Source of the DNA: Schizochytrium sp. CCTCC M209059
Lineage: Eukaryota > Sar > Bigyra > Thraustochytrida > Thraustochytriidae
Assembly: GCA_000818945.1 (NCBI GenBank)
Contig: KN805387.1
Location: 612,546-676,545, forward strand
Direction: 5' to 3'
DNA length: 64,000 nt
Shown here: positions 28,620-39,077 of the stretch, one piece after another
Layout of the letters: every line of letters begins with the position of its first letter
Position numbering within the stretch: position 1 is the stretch's first letter
The notes under the pieces: model-generated
What the model saw: the letters and a program-made list of their open reading frames with translations, nothing else
The model's database searches: none
Told to the model about the DNA's origin: nothing
Made by a program: the position numbers and the translations under genes

Positions 28620-28710
28620 AACAGAAAACAAACAAAACAAAAAAGAACAAATTTGCTCTTTACCGATGTGATGACAGACTGATTTTGCTGATTTTGCTTT
28701 TTTTTCTTTG

Positions 28711-30345
28711 CTACATACCAAACCAGCTGGAGATTGCGCGAGTGCGAAGCGCCAGGTCCATTTCCTTGACCACCGTTGCGCGATCGTGCATTGGGGCAAT
28801 TCCGATGCGAAGTCGTCCCTTCTCTTGGTCCACATGTACGACTTCAAAACCGTTTCCATGAACACCGTCGTTAAAGTTGAAGGCTTGGGCCCGTTCGGCA
28901 TCCACGGCCTGGATAGGGAGCACCCGCGTAAAAGCCCAAAACGCTTCACGATGTTCGTCCCAGAGCGTCATGTCGACAACAACGTAACCATCAAGGCACC
29001 CTGAAAAGGTCTCGGTTCGAAAGTACAATGACGGTCTTTCCATCTCGCCATCGCGTCCTCGGCCAGGCACTCTAAACTCAATACGGCGCGTGATGTCTCC
29101 CTCACAATGCTCCGCGTCGAGCACAGGAAAACGTGCAAATTCGCCGCCGCCCGCGATGCTTGAGCGCGAGTCGAGATTGCCAAAGCTGCTCGACCACCAC
29201 GTTTGTCCAAGACTTCTGATCGTAAAGGCGCCAGTGTATCCATGCATTCCATAATTATGGTCGAGATCATCAGTAATGGGTTCATGCGTCGTACCAGCGA
29301 TACCAAGAGCTGCCAGCACATCAAGATGGTGCACGCTGACCACGAGAAGCGCTACCCCGCGTCTTGGCCCCATCGCTTGGTCGAGAGAACCAAAGATTAC
29401 CGCGCTTCGACCGAGGCCAATCTGTGAAAACCCTGTATTCCCGAGACGCTCAGGGGCAGCGCCATGGTTCTTGCTCCATGCAAGGACCCGCGTTGACCCA
29501 AACGACTTGAGCTTGGTAGTGCAAGTCACCTCAAGCGATGCCAACTGATCCTCGAACAAGTTCGGCGGCACAGCAAGTTTAAGAACAGCAGCCTGGTCGA
29601 AGCGGAGAGCGCCCGTTGCGAGATTTGGCGCCGGCGCCGCGCCTAGCGCGCGGAATTGCTCTTTTCGTCCCTGCTGCGTGCGCTTGCGAAACGCCAAGAG
29701 GTCGCAGACAGCGCCGTTGATGGACACAGTGAGGGATGCCTCTAGACGCTCAATCGTGCGCGAGAGACAAGTTTCGACGCCAGATCGCTCCTGGATGCGA
29801 CGAAAGGTCTCCTTGAGTTTTGCGGATCGGCGCGCGACAAGCTCGCGCCGACGCTGCACAAACTGAGACTTTAGCGAGCTCGCCGCGGTCCCGGCATTGT
29901 GACCTGCGCTGACCCGGTCTCTCCAAACAATGTCGCTGCTCGCTAGCTCGTAGAGATCTCTGCATCCTGCGCTTATGGACGCCAGACTGGCCGTGTCGAG
30001 GTACGAGAAAATGTAAAAGGACACGTGCGCAACGGGTAAGAGCTCCAAGAGCGACCGTCGAGTGATGCGTCTTCGAGGTTGCGCTAGTTTTGAGATGCGA
30101 CTCATGTCTGCGCTTCGACCTCGCCCACGGTCTCGCGCAGACGCCCCAGACCTCGACCCGGGTCTTGGTCTCGGTTTCGGTCTCGGCCCTGGGCCCGCAT
30201 GGCCGCGTAGTTTGGTCGCTGTCGTCAAGGGCGACGACTCGCGTGCATTTCTCGCCCTTGGTGTTTCCACACGAGGGTCAAGCCTCGAGGCGTCACATTC
30301 TCGATGGCCACGGGCCTGCGCGAGAGGTTCGCGCGCGCGATGCAT
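28711..30345 (-). CDS. FBXO15: FBXO15-like F-box protein
   Basis: Protein of 544 residues from ATG 30345; a second ATG at 30105 (residue 81) would remove an Arg/Pro-rich, probably disordered N-terminus and may be the true start. F-box at about 98-145 (LLELLPVAHVSFYIFSYL...IVWRDRV). The C-terminal region agrees in order with vertebrate FBXO15 as I remember it: YGMHGYTGAFTI, a MTLWDEHREAFWAF block, HVDQEKGRLRI, and the end WFGM. F-box proteins bring substrates to SCF ubiquitin ligases. The 3' end is convergent with the E2 gene, 180 bases away. Confidence 0.82.
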   Translation of the reverse strand: MHRAREPLAQARGHRECDASRLDPRVETPRARNARESSPLTTATKLRGHAGPGPRPKPRPRPGSRSGASARDRGRGRSADMSRISKLAQPRRRITRRSLLELLPVAHVSFYIFSYLDTASLASISAGCRDLYELASSDIVWRDRVSAGHNAGTAASSLKSQFVQRRRELVARRSAKLKETFRRIQERSGVETCLSRTIERLEASLTVSINGAVCDLLAFRKRTQQGRKEQFRALGAAPAPNLATGALRFDQAAVLKLAVPPNLFEDQLASLEVTCTTKLKSFGSTRVLAWSKNHGAAPERLGNTGFSQIGLGRSAVIFGSLDQAMGPRRGVALLVVSVHHLDVLAALGIAGTTHEPITDDLDHNYGMHGYTGAFTIRSLGQTWWSSSFGNLDSRSSIAGGGEFARFPVLDAEHCEGDITRRIEFRVPGRGRDGEMERPSLYFRTETFSGCLDGYVVVDMTLWDEHREAFWAFTRVLPIQAVDAERAQAFNFNDGVHGNGFEVVHVDQEKGRLRIGIAPMHDRATVVKEMDLALRTRAISSWFGM

Positions 30346-31665
30346 CTTCCGCGACGCAGACCTGGCCGCGACCAAAGCCTACCCAACCTTCTTTCGCGCG
30401 GGCCTCATGCTTATAAAGTGACTCGGACTGACTCGGACTGACTGACTGATACAGAACCGTTACGAGCAGAGCAGAGTATACGAAGCTTCAATGAGTTCAA
30501 GTTGAGAAGTCAGCCTCTTTCTTCTTGACGGGCAGTATGGCGGAGCAACTGACTTGTGTTCTTGGCACCTTTTCGAAGCGAACGGTTTGCAGAGGAGTTC
30601 GTGCTCTCACCAAACAAGCATTTTCTCGCGATTCCTGGAGCCATTGATTTTGGGCATGGCGGAGTTTTATAAATATCTTGCTCGCAAACGTCTGACCGAC
30701 GAAGAGGGACGCGCGCGCACAATTGACCGCCCGGCCGCCCAACGACCAGCCAGCCCGCGCAAGCGGTCGATTGGGCATCGTCACCTCACTCGCCAATGTT
30801 GGGCGGTCATCCGGCGTGCCCCAGCAGACAGAGGACCGCAAGCCCGAAGGCGGGCAATTTTCGTTCTTGCATGCATTTGCAGAGCACGGAAAAAATAGGG
30901 TCCTGGCGAGCAGCGTATTGCGTCAGGTCGATACAAGGCCGACGCAGGGACGTCAATCAGAACGCCACATCATGCGTAGGCGGCTTGCGGTATTGTCGCC
31001 TTGGGACACGCGTGCAGTTCGGGACCATCGTGCTTTCAACGCGCAAAGCTTGGCCCACTTGTCTTTCTAGCACGCTTTGCCTTTGCACGTGCAGTCGCAG
31101 GACCCCAGCACTCCCCATGTTTTCCACAAATGGAAGATGAACAGCACTCATGCGATCTTGATCAGAGCCCATAGACGATCAGTTGACCCCTCGTGCGAGG
31201 ACGGTCGGTCAGTCAGCGAGGCCGAAACATCCGAGGATTCCGAGCCACTGGCCACACGACTCGAATCGGGCACGTCAAGTAAGTAGAAAATGTGAAAAGG
31301 ATGGAAAGGGAGACAAGACTCACTGATTACACTGCATGCAGACCGCAGCGACTGAGTATCCCCGACTTCCTCCGCACTGCATGTCTCCGAGGCTTTGGCC
31401 AAGTTCTGAAGACCGAGTTTCCGCAGGGCCCAGGCGGGGAAAGAAAGGGAATCCATCCCCTATCTTCTCTCTGACTGTCTCACCCACCTAGGGCGCCTCT
31501 GCGCGCCAAGAACAGTTCCGCTTTGTCGGCAAGGCCGGGAAAAGGTGCTCCGTTGGAGCAAGGTACAAATTAGGCGCGAACAAATCTTCTAAAGCGTGGC
31601 GCGCTCTTGGGCGCGGAATTTCGAAGGAGGCTTCGAGTGCGCGATCTACAGGGTCGAAGATAACG
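30346..31665. other. Intergenic (F-box / myosin), 1.3 kb
   Basis: Several short frames, among them ATG-initiated ones at 30538 and 30657 and open stretches to 31070, but no family signal and no single frame persists. A possible donor (AAGTAAGT at about 31277) and acceptor (GCATGCAG near 31336) could mark a small spliced gene; the frame after joining stops at once, so I do not call one. Confidence 0.4.
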
Positions 31666-34600
31666 ATGAGCGACGCCCTTCGCGTCCGCGTCGAGAGCGA
31701 TGTCTGGATCCCCGCGTGCAAGGGCAATGAGCGAGAAGTGTACGAGCTGGCCAAGGTGCTGAGCATGGATGATGAAGCGAAGACCTGCACAGTCAAGGCA
31801 TCCTCGGGCCCGAAGCTACAGCTTTCCGTTGACGACCTTCAGCTCACCAACCCGCGCGTTGTGCCCGACATGACTTCCCTGTATCACATTAACGATGCAG
31901 GAATCTTGCACAATCTCAAGGTCCGGAGCGAGAAGGACCTTCCCTACACCATGATGGGCTCGGTCCTCGTGAGCGTGAATCCGCTGCATGCCGTGCGCGA
32001 CCCGGATGTTGGACCAAACAAGGTCCTTCCCGCCGACGTACCTCACCCGTACTCCATCTCCGAGAACGCCTTCAAGAACATGACCTTTTCGTATGAGCGA
32101 AAAATGCAAGTCACGCGACAGCTCGAGATCATGTCGCGTGCCGGTCAGGACGTGAGCAGCATGGGCGACATTGAACTCGTCGTGAACCAATCCGTGGTCA
32201 TCAGTGGCGAGAGTGGGTCTGGAAAGACAGAGGCCGGCAAGCGAGTGCTGAGTCATCTCGTCACCCGCACGTGCAGCAATGAGTCTGGCAACTCGAAGCT
32301 TGACGTGCAGCTTGCGGGTGTTGGCCCAATTCTTGAAGGGTTCGGAAACGCCTCGACGGTGTGCAACCACAACTCGTCTCGCTTTGGCAAGTTTTCCAAG
32401 TTGCACTTTCTGCAAAACTCGCAGGAACGCGGCCGAGGTCGTACATGGGACCTCGTCGGCGCCACGGCCGAGACCTACCTTTTGGAGAAGTCCCGCGTGG
32501 TGAACCACAGTAATGGCGAGCGCAACTTTCACGTCTTTTATCAGCTCATCAACGGTGCTGACGACGCGCTGCGCAAGAGGCTCGAGCTGCCTGCCAAGGT
32601 ACAAGACGCGCGCAAGTTCCGCTATCTGACACCCGGACAGCTCGCGCAAAGTACTGATGCAAGTGCCGGTGCAGCTGCTGGAAAAGGTGCGGGTGGTGCT
32701 GGCGGGCGCGCCCGTGGGCGTCGCGGCGCAGGTGCTGCGCCATCCTCTGCGCCTTCGAAGGGGGGAATGACCAAAACGATGACGGTCTCGAACGAACGGT
32801 ACTTTGAGCCGCAGATCCTCGAAAAGGACAAGCGCAACTTTGGATTCCTTCTGCAGGCTTTGGCGGATATTGGCAAGACCCCGACCGAAATTGACGAGCT
32901 CCTCTCGGTGGTGGGCGGTGTCCTTCACCTTGGCAACATCAGCTTTGTAAATGACGAGGCCACCTCTGACGACGCGGCGCGTGTGGCTGATGATGGCAAA
33001 GCAGCTCTGAACAAGTCTGCCAGCCTTTTGGGCGTCAACGAGGCTGATCTGTTGACGCTTTTGCTTGAAAAGGAGGTCAAGGCCGGGCTCGAGGTTATCA
33101 AGTCGCGACTCGACACCACCTCGGCGCAGTACGGACGCGACGCCCTGGCCAAGTGGACGTATGGAATCATCTTTGACTGGCTCGTGCACGAGATTAACGC
33201 GGTCCTGATGAGCTCTTACACTGCGGACACCCCGCTGGAGGAGATTCCCTTCATCGGAGTGCTGGACATTTTCGGTTTTGAGTCTTTTGCCAAGAACGGC
33301 TTTGAGCAACTGCTCATCAACTACACGAACGAGTCGCTGCAGTCCACCTTTAACTACCAGGTTTTTGTTGCCGAGGCGGACCTGTACAAGCAAGAAGGCC
33401 TCATTCTCGCGGGCGAGCCTTTTGCGTGCCCCGCAGACGATGGCGCGTGTCTGGACCTGTTTGAGGGCAAGCCGGGCACCGCCGGTCTCCTGATGGAAAT
33501 TGACTCTGAATCTCGCGCCCCGAAGCCATCCGATGACAAGATGAACCGCCGGCTGCACCAGTGCTTTGGTAAGGCAAAGAGCTTCCCCAAGCCGCACCCC
33601 AAGGATCTGGCCAAGAAATTTCTCGTGTCGCACTATGCCGGCGTCGTCGAATACACGGTGGGCGATTTCGTGGAAAAGAACAATGACCGTATCCCTGCCA
33701 AGATGCATGCTCTCATGCGCGTCGCATCCAACTCGGTGGTATGCTCTGCGTTTGAGCGTTGCGCGGACAATGGCTCTTCCAAGGCGAAAAAGACTGTCGT
33801 GGCAAACTTTGGTCGTCAGATCCGCGGCCTCGTGGACACTTTGGAGTCCACCAAGTGCAGTTTCATCCGCTGTGTCAAGCCGAACCCGGAAATGAAGTAC
33901 GCGCCGGGTACAAATTGGTTCAACAATCAGTACGTGGCGGAGCAGCTCAAGTGTCTGAGCATCCCTCAGACTGCCGCCGTGCTCAAGAGTGGGTTTCCCA
34001 CACGCATCGAGTACGACTCGATCGTGTCTGCGTACCAGACTGCGCTCCCGCCGGATGCCCTGCAAGTATGGCAGCGAGCAAACGAGAATGGCAATAAGCA
34101 GAATGGGCGAACCTTTGTGTGCGCCTTGTTCTGGGCCTTCAAGGTCCCGCAGGAAGCGTATCGTCTCGGTCTCTCGCGCGTCTTCTTTTCATCGGGCATG
34201 ATTGACCTCTTGGACCGCATCATGAAGGAGGCCGCGGCGTGGGCGCAAGACGAGGGCAAAGAGAGCGAGGAAAAGATTGAGGTTGGACGTCGCTTCAAGC
34301 TATACTATGCGCGTCTTCGCTGGCGGCGTTGTGCAGCCAAGGTCATTGCTTGCAACAAGTTTCTCGCGGTTCTCAAGGCTTCTCGCGCGAGAGGAAATGC
34401 GGCGCGCGTTGCGCAAGCTGCTGTGCGATCGTTCCTCTTCCGGCTGGTCATTTTCAAGCGCATCGAGAAACGACTCGAGGCCAAGCGTGCCGCAGAGCGA
34501 AAGGCTCGGGAGGCTGCGGAGCGCAAAGCCCGCGAGGAAGCCGAACAAAAACGCCGCGAGGCGCTCAAGGAAGGCAAAGTCTCGCGCGAAGAGGCTGCTG

Positions 34601-35022
34601 AAGTCTTTAGCCAATCAGCACAGCATCGTGGGGCTCCGCCTTCGGGCCCTAGCAAGCCAAGCAAGGATTCCAATCTTCGCGGCAAGAAGCCTGGCCTTGC
34701 CATCGATGCTGGCAGCTCGAAGAACATGCCCCCGCTCAAGACGCCTACCGAGACGGGCGCTAAGGCCCGTCAGCGGTACCGCAGCGCGAAACGCATATCT
34801 GGCGGCTGGAATCTTTCTGGCGCCTTGCGCACGCCTCGAGGTTCGCTTAATCCAGACTTTTTGGAGCTCGTCGACATGGCGCAGCAAGGAATTAAAAAGG
34901 AGAATCAGGAACTTCGCGATCAGAATGAGCGCCTTCGCTCTGATCTCGAGGAGCTCAAGGCCGACCTCATCCTCTTGCGCAAGGCCACGACTCCATTTCA
35001 GCACGTCTTGCACATTGTATGA
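31666..35022 (+). CDS. Myosin heavy chain, short-tailed, single exon
   Basis: Actin-based motor of 1,118 residues. N-terminal SH3-like fold (VWIPACKGNEREVYELAKV); motor with P-loop GESGSGKT at 181, switch I NHNSSRFGK, switch II DIFGFE at 534, and the FGRQIRGLVDTLESTKCSFIRCVKPN segment. A Gly/Ala/Arg-rich insert (about 325-365) interrupts the motor after the residues before NERYFEP. The neck has weak IQ-like helices (about 880-945), then an Ala/Arg/Glu helix that may be a stable single helix, a basic disordered stretch, and a short coiled coil (about 1070-1110). No FYVE, MyTH4, FERM, SH3 or PX domain in the tail. Class cannot be assigned by eye. Confidence 0.95.
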   Translation: MSDALRVRVESDVWIPACKGNEREVYELAKVLSMDDEAKTCTVKASSGPKLQLSVDDLQLTNPRVVPDMTSLYHINDAGILHNLKVRSEKDLPYTMMGSVLVSVNPLHAVRDPDVGPNKVLPADVPHPYSISENAFKNMTFSYERKMQVTRQLEIMSRAGQDVSSMGDIELVVNQSVVISGESGSGKTEAGKRVLSHLVTRTCSNESGNSKLDVQLAGVGPILEGFGNASTVCNHNSSRFGKFSKLHFLQNSQERGRGRTWDLVGATAETYLLEKSRVVNHSNGERNFHVFYQLINGADDALRKRLELPAKVQDARKFRYLTPGQLAQSTDASAGAAAGKGAGGAGGRARGRRGAGAAPSSAPSKGGMTKTMTVSNERYFEPQILEKDKRNFGFLLQALADIGKTPTEIDELLSVVGGVLHLGNISFVNDEATSDDAARVADDGKAALNKSASLLGVNEADLLTLLLEKEVKAGLEVIKSRLDTTSAQYGRDALAKWTYGIIFDWLVHEINAVLMSSYTADTPLEEIPFIGVLDIFGFESFAKNGFEQLLINYTNESLQSTFNYQVFVAEADLYKQEGLILAGEPFACPADDGACLDLFEGKPGTAGLLMEIDSESRAPKPSDDKMNRRLHQCFGKAKSFPKPHPKDLAKKFLVSHYAGVVEYTVGDFVEKNNDRIPAKMHALMRVASNSVVCSAFERCADNGSSKAKKTVVANFGRQIRGLVDTLESTKCSFIRCVKPNPEMKYAPGTNWFNNQYVAEQLKCLSIPQTAAVLKSGFPTRIEYDSIVSAYQTALPPDALQVWQRANENGNKQNGRTFVCALFWAFKVPQEAYRLGLSRVFFSSGMIDLLDRIMKEAAAWAQDEGKESEEKIEVGRRFKLYYARLRWRRCAAKVIACNKFLAVLKASRARGNAARVAQAAVRSFLFRLVIFKRIEKRLEAKRAAERKAREAAERKAREEAEQKRREALKEGKVSREEAAEVFSQSAQHRGAPPSGPSKPSKDSNLRGKKPGLAIDAGSSKNMPPLKTPTETGAKARQRYRSAKRISGGWNLSGALRTPRGSLNPDFLELVDMAQQGIKKENQELRDQNERLRSDLEELKADLILLRKATTPFQHVLHIV

Positions 35023-35109
35023 TCGTTGCAACCGCCTACCCCCAGAAACAAAGAATATAGATGGGATGATAATACAGATTGCCATTTGAGTCGCAAATCA
35101 CCCACCCTT

Positions 35110-37446
35110 TCAACGAGCATGCGCGAACTTGCATGTGTCGCCAAACTTGCACGTGCCCTTGCGTTCAAAAGCAAAGCACTTTTTCGGTCCATCAAATACA
35201 CGAGGTGCCTCATTGTCCGCGTTGCCCTCTGTTGCTGGAAACGTTGTCTTGTTAGCTTTGCCTCGGGACCCATTGCCACGAGGTCGTCTTCCTCCTATTT
35301 TGTCAGGCTCGGAGCCAGAAGCAGACGACTGCTTGTTGGTAGCTTTGAATGTAGTGGCATGGGAAAACTTGCACTTGTCCCCGAAGCGACATGCTCCATC
35401 GCGCTGGAAGGAAAAGCACGGCCTCGGCTCGTCGGACTTCTTGCTGGTTCTCGCATTGCTGGACTTGCGAGAAGCTGGCTTGGCGCCATCCTCTGATGCA
35501 GAAGTTTTGGAAAGAGAAGCACCTGATTTGCTCCCACTGAGAGCCAAAGCCTCGCCAGCCATTGGAACCTCCACCTCGTCAGCCCAGTTTCCCACTTCAG
35601 CCTGGGAAGCGATGGCGCTGTTCTCCTTGTCGGCTTTGGCAAAGGCAGCAGTATCCTCCGCCATCTCGGCGGCGAGAGAATCGGTTGTCTCCTCGTTTTC
35701 CGTCAACGTCATTTCTCCTTCCTTGCCGGCCTTGTCTTTCGGCGCGGCGGTCTTCTTGTGCACATGGAGATACTTGCAGTGATTGCCACGAGGACAGCCG
35801 GATCGGCGCTGGAAAGCACGGCACACTTCGGCACTCTTTGAGCCAGTGACCTCATTTGTTTTTGAGGACACATCTTCGGCAACCGACCCAGTTTCGGGTA
35901 CGGTGTGCAGGTACCGACAGCGATCACCGCGAGAGCATTGGCCAGACTTCTTGAAGGAAAAGCAAAGTTTGCGCCCATCCTTGGAAGCCTTGGCGGAGCG
36001 GTCATTGGTCGCGTCCTTTTTCTTTCCCTTGGTCCCTGTCTTTTTCTTTGTGACGGCCTGATCGGTCGTCTCGGCATTTTGATTGGTAGCGTCGCCTTCT
36101 GCGCTGCTTTCCTCCTGGTTGGAACTTCCGCCGTCTGGATCCGAGATTGCGCGGTCTTTGCGTCGGGAATTGCGTTTCACGGGTTCCCATTCACCTTCGT
36201 TTCCAAGCTCCTCGACAGCCGCTTCTTCAGCAGCGCGTCTTGCTGCCACGGCCTCTTCGTCCTGCATGCTCGCGCGAAGCGCGGCGTCCACACGAGCGCG
36301 CTCTTCGCGAGCCTCGCGCAAGGTTTCCTCACGGGCCTCGCGCTCGGCAGCGAGAGCAGACTCGGCACTTGCGATTTCCTCATGCGGCGCGTCGGCTGCA
36401 AGTGGATCCCAGCAATGAAAGAGACGCAAGGAAGCGGCAGCTGACCCCGGAAGGGCCGCGGCCACGGGTGGGTTGTGCGAGTGCGCCGAAGCAACGGACG
36501 AGAGTCGGCGACGATTGCCGTGAGCAAAATGGTCCTCCTCGGCGGCCATGTCAACGAGCACAAGAGTAATGTCGTCGCGATCCTTGCCTGCATTGCGCAC
36601 AGCGGTCTGAATGAGCGTCTGCGAGGCAGCTTGCGGGTTGCGGCTACGCACGATGGAGAACGCTTGCTTGGGCGTGACAGCATCCCAGAGTCCGTCAGAG
36701 GCAAGAAGTGCACGTATAGGAACGGGAGACTCGTCGTCGGCATCGAGCAGTCGCACAAGTAGATTCGTGATTTCGGGGGTGGCAAGGGACTGTTTGGCGT
36801 CGGGGTCACCGATGGTACGGCTCATCATGAGCCCTCCAGGCCACAGCCGCAGCGGGTCCTCGGCTTTGTCATCGTCTACGACGCCGGAGCAACGGGCAAC
36901 CTCGCCCCCCTCCCGGGTGACACGCTCGCGTTCGGCCTCATTATTGTCCAGACGATGATCTGCAGAAAGTCGCACGATCGACCCAGCGATTTCTGCGTGG
37001 GCATGAGAGTCACCAACATTTGCAATCGTTGCAAGTGCCCAGCCGTCGCTTTGTATCCTAGGCGAGCGCGTTACGACCATGACAGTAGCCGTGGTACCCG
37101 AGGTTTTGAACTCCTTTGTGCATTCGGTGTCGAGCAGCTCGAAGGTATCGATGAGCGCTTGCGGCAGCACACGCTGCTCCCACCCGGTCCCGTTTTCTGC
37201 GTCAGCGTCGGCTTTATCTGCGCGCTGGAGAGTTTCCACCAGCGTCCTGCAGAACTTTTGCGAGACGAGTTGCGCTGCGTCGGGTCCGCCGTGGCCGTCA
37301 AAGACGCCAAAGACGTCAAACTCGCGGCCCAGGGCGTGCAGCCCGTTATCCACACACTCAAAGTCTTCATCCTTGAGCTTTTTCTTTTGCTTGTAGAATC
37401 TCACGACGGGAGCAATCTCCTCGACGCCCTTGCCCTCTTCCTCCAT
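35110..37446 (-). CDS. PP2C-type phosphatase fused to four CCCH zinc fingers
   Basis: Protein of 778 residues. Residues 1-300 form a PPM/PP2C Ser/Thr phosphatase: VFGVFDGHGG (D50-G54, metal site), SGTTATVMVV, ANVGDSHAH, LSADHRL, GGLMMSRTIGD, LLASDGLWD and RDDITLVLVDM, so metal-binding aspartates are present. A Glu/Arg helix (about 365-430) links to a basic, disordered region and four C-x8-C-x5-C-x3-H fingers at about 491-512, 538-560, 671-694 and 755-776. CCCH fingers of this spacing usually bind single-stranded RNA. The frame is continuous from one ATG to one stop, and both ends share codon use, so this is one gene. It would dephosphorylate RNA-bound targets or be recruited to RNA. The gene is convergent with myosin, 87 bases apart. 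Confidence 0.93.
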   Translation of the reverse strand: MEEEGKGVEEIAPVVRFYKQKKKLKDEDFECVDNGLHALGREFDVFGVFDGHGGPDAAQLVSQKFCRTLVETLQRADKADADAENGTGWEQRVLPQALIDTFELLDTECTKEFKTSGTTATVMVVTRSPRIQSDGWALATIANVGDSHAHAEIAGSIVRLSADHRLDNNEAERERVTREGGEVARCSGVVDDDKAEDPLRLWPGGLMMSRTIGDPDAKQSLATPEITNLLVRLLDADDESPVPIRALLASDGLWDAVTPKQAFSIVRSRNPQAASQTLIQTAVRNAGKDRDDITLVLVDMAAEEDHFAHGNRRRLSSVASAHSHNPPVAAALPGSAAASLRLFHCWDPLAADAPHEEIASAESALAAEREAREETLREAREERARVDAALRASMQDEEAVAARRAAEEAAVEELGNEGEWEPVKRNSRRKDRAISDPDGGSSNQEESSAEGDATNQNAETTDQAVTKKKTGTKGKKKDATNDRSAKASKDGRKLCFSFKKSGQCSRGDRCRYLHTVPETGSVAEDVSSKTNEVTGSKSAEVCRAFQRRSGCPRGNHCKYLHVHKKTAAPKDKAGKEGEMTLTENEETTDSLAAEMAEDTAAFAKADKENSAIASQAEVGNWADEVEVPMAGEALALSGSKSGASLSKTSASEDGAKPASRKSSNARTSKKSDEPRPCFSFQRDGACRFGDKCKFSHATTFKATNKQSSASGSEPDKIGGRRPRGNGSRGKANKTTFPATEGNADNEAPRVFDGPKKCFAFERKGTCKFGDTCKFAHAR

Positions 37447-38174
37447 CGTGTCCGCCTCCTCGACGTCTCCTTCGCCCCGGCGCGCGGCCTTGATTTAGGT
37501 TGACGCGCGTCGCCTCGACTCAACTCGTCTCACTTTGCCCAGCTCAGCTCAGCTCAGCTCAGTCTGGCTGCGCGCAGCCCACCGACCACGCCGAGGGGAG
37601 GCCGCTGTCGCCGCTCGCGCGCGTGCGACCCTTCGTTTGCGCCCTGCGCGTCCGCGCGCGTCGCCACGCCTCCGAGGTCGCGCCTCTCGCGTCGGTCTCG
37701 CGTCGTCTCGGTCTTGCGTTGCGCGACTGTCGCTGTTCGCGCGCACAGCCGAGGCGAGAGAGAGAGAGAGAGAGAGAGGATCGATCGCGAAGTATGAATT
37801 TGAATTTGAACTTGAATTCTAAGAAAAGCAGCTGCCACGCCCCGCTCCTGTCATCGAACAAACAGGAACCACCGGCCGGGGATTAAATGACAGTGAGAAT
37901 CCATGGTACGATTGGAACGTTTGGAGCGATCTTGTTTAGGTAGTGAGGGGTTGCGCAGGATGCAAAAGATCGAGAGGTGACGCGAAGCTCTCCGCTGAAG
38001 AGGAGGAGGATCTTGATGAGGATGAGCATGAGCATCGATCGCAGCGCGGGACCGAGGCAAACCAGGTTCGACTGACTCGAGGGAAGAATACGCGAAGCAG
38101 ACCGACATCCAGACGGGCAGGCAAGGGACGTGAAAGAAGGAGGAGCAGGCAGCACAAGAAAAGGCTAGGGCAAG
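37447..38174. promoter_or_regulatory. Divergent intergenic (PP2C-CCCH / epimerase)
   Basis: Holds AGCTC repeats at 37541-37562, a (GA)n run at 37754-37778 and TGAATTTGAA repeats near 37798. The last 50 bases before the epimerase ATG are purine-rich and U-poor. No gene seen. Confidence 0.45.
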
Positions 38175-39077
38175 ATGGTCACGCAAAAGGACGTGCTGCT
38201 GGAGGGCAAGCATGGCGGCTCGCTGGAAGCGCTCGAGGTAACGAGCGACGAGTGTGGCGCGTCCATCCGTGTCGCCAAGTTCGGTGGCACGCTGTACTCC
38301 TACAAGGACGCAGATGGCGAGGAAAAGCTTTTTGCGTCAGAAGAGGGACACACCGATCGCAGCAAGCCTGTGCGAGGCGGCGTGCCGCTGGTGTTTCCCC
38401 AGTTCGGCGGCGGTGAGCTGCCCAAGCACGGCTTTGCGCGCACGTCCGAGTGGCTTCTCGAAGACACGCCCACGGAGCAGGACGGCGTCGTCACGGTTGC
38501 TTTCGTGCTGGAGAGCGATGAGGAGACGCTAAAAATTTGGCCCTTCAAATTCAAGCTTGTGCACAACATTGTCTTTGGCGCCTCCAAGCTGCAGACGAGC
38601 ATGCACGTCGTGAACGTGGGCGAGGAAGCCTTCAAGTTCCAAGCTCTCTTGCACACGTACTATCTGATTGAGGACATCTCGCAGGTCCAAGTGGCGGGAC
38701 TGAAGGGGCTCTCCTACGTGGATCAGCTTCGTGAGAGCAACACGTTCACGGAGGAAAACGATCCGATCACTTTCGAGGCGGAAAATGATCGCATTTATAC
38801 TGATGCCAAGGGCCCAATCGAAATTTTTGATGGAAAATCCAAGAAAATTAGTATCGAGCTGAGTCTCAGTACTGGCGAGGACGGAACGGACATTAAGCCT
38901 TGCGATGCAGTTCTTTGGAACCCTTGGACGGAAAAGTCCAAGGGAATGGGCGATTTCGGCGACGAGGAGTTTCATACCATGATGTGCCTCGAGCCCGGCT
39001 GTGTCTCGCGCTACGAGACCTGTGAGCCAAACACTACCTGGGTGCTCACGCAACGTGTCACCTTCTCAAAGATGTGA
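38175..39077 (+). CDS. Glucose-6-phosphate 1-epimerase (hexose-6-phosphate mutarotase)
   Basis: Protein of 300 residues, ATG 38175 in GGCAAG-ATG-G. It interconverts alpha and beta anomers of glucose-6-phosphate, feeding glycolysis and the pentose phosphate pathway. Galactose-mutarotase-like beta fold shown by GGVPLVFPQFGG, the HGFART block with the active-site histidine, ALLHTYYLIEDISQV, and the C-terminal VLWNPWTEKSKGM. Size is normal for the cytosolic enzyme (yeast YMR099C-type, plant apospory-like proteins). No targeting peptide seen. Confidence 0.92.
   Translation: MVTQKDVLLEGKHGGSLEALEVTSDECGASIRVAKFGGTLYSYKDADGEEKLFASEEGHTDRSKPVRGGVPLVFPQFGGGELPKHGFARTSEWLLEDTPTEQDGVVTVAFVLESDEETLKIWPFKFKLVHNIVFGASKLQTSMHVVNVGEEAFKFQALLHTYYLIEDISQVQVAGLKGLSYVDQLRESNTFTEENDPITFEAENDRIYTDAKGPIEIFDGKSKKISIELSLSTGEDGTDIKPCDAVLWNPWTEKSKGMGDFGDEEFHTMMCLEPGCVSRYETCEPNTTWVLTQRVTFSKM

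Noticed and set aside
30657..31070. Possible small gene between F-box and myosin genes
   Set aside because: Open stretches change frame without convincing splice sites, and the one candidate intron leads straight to a stop.
31816..34065. 749-codon minus frame opposite myosin
   Set aside because: Antisense shadow of an unmistakable myosin motor; no family signal.
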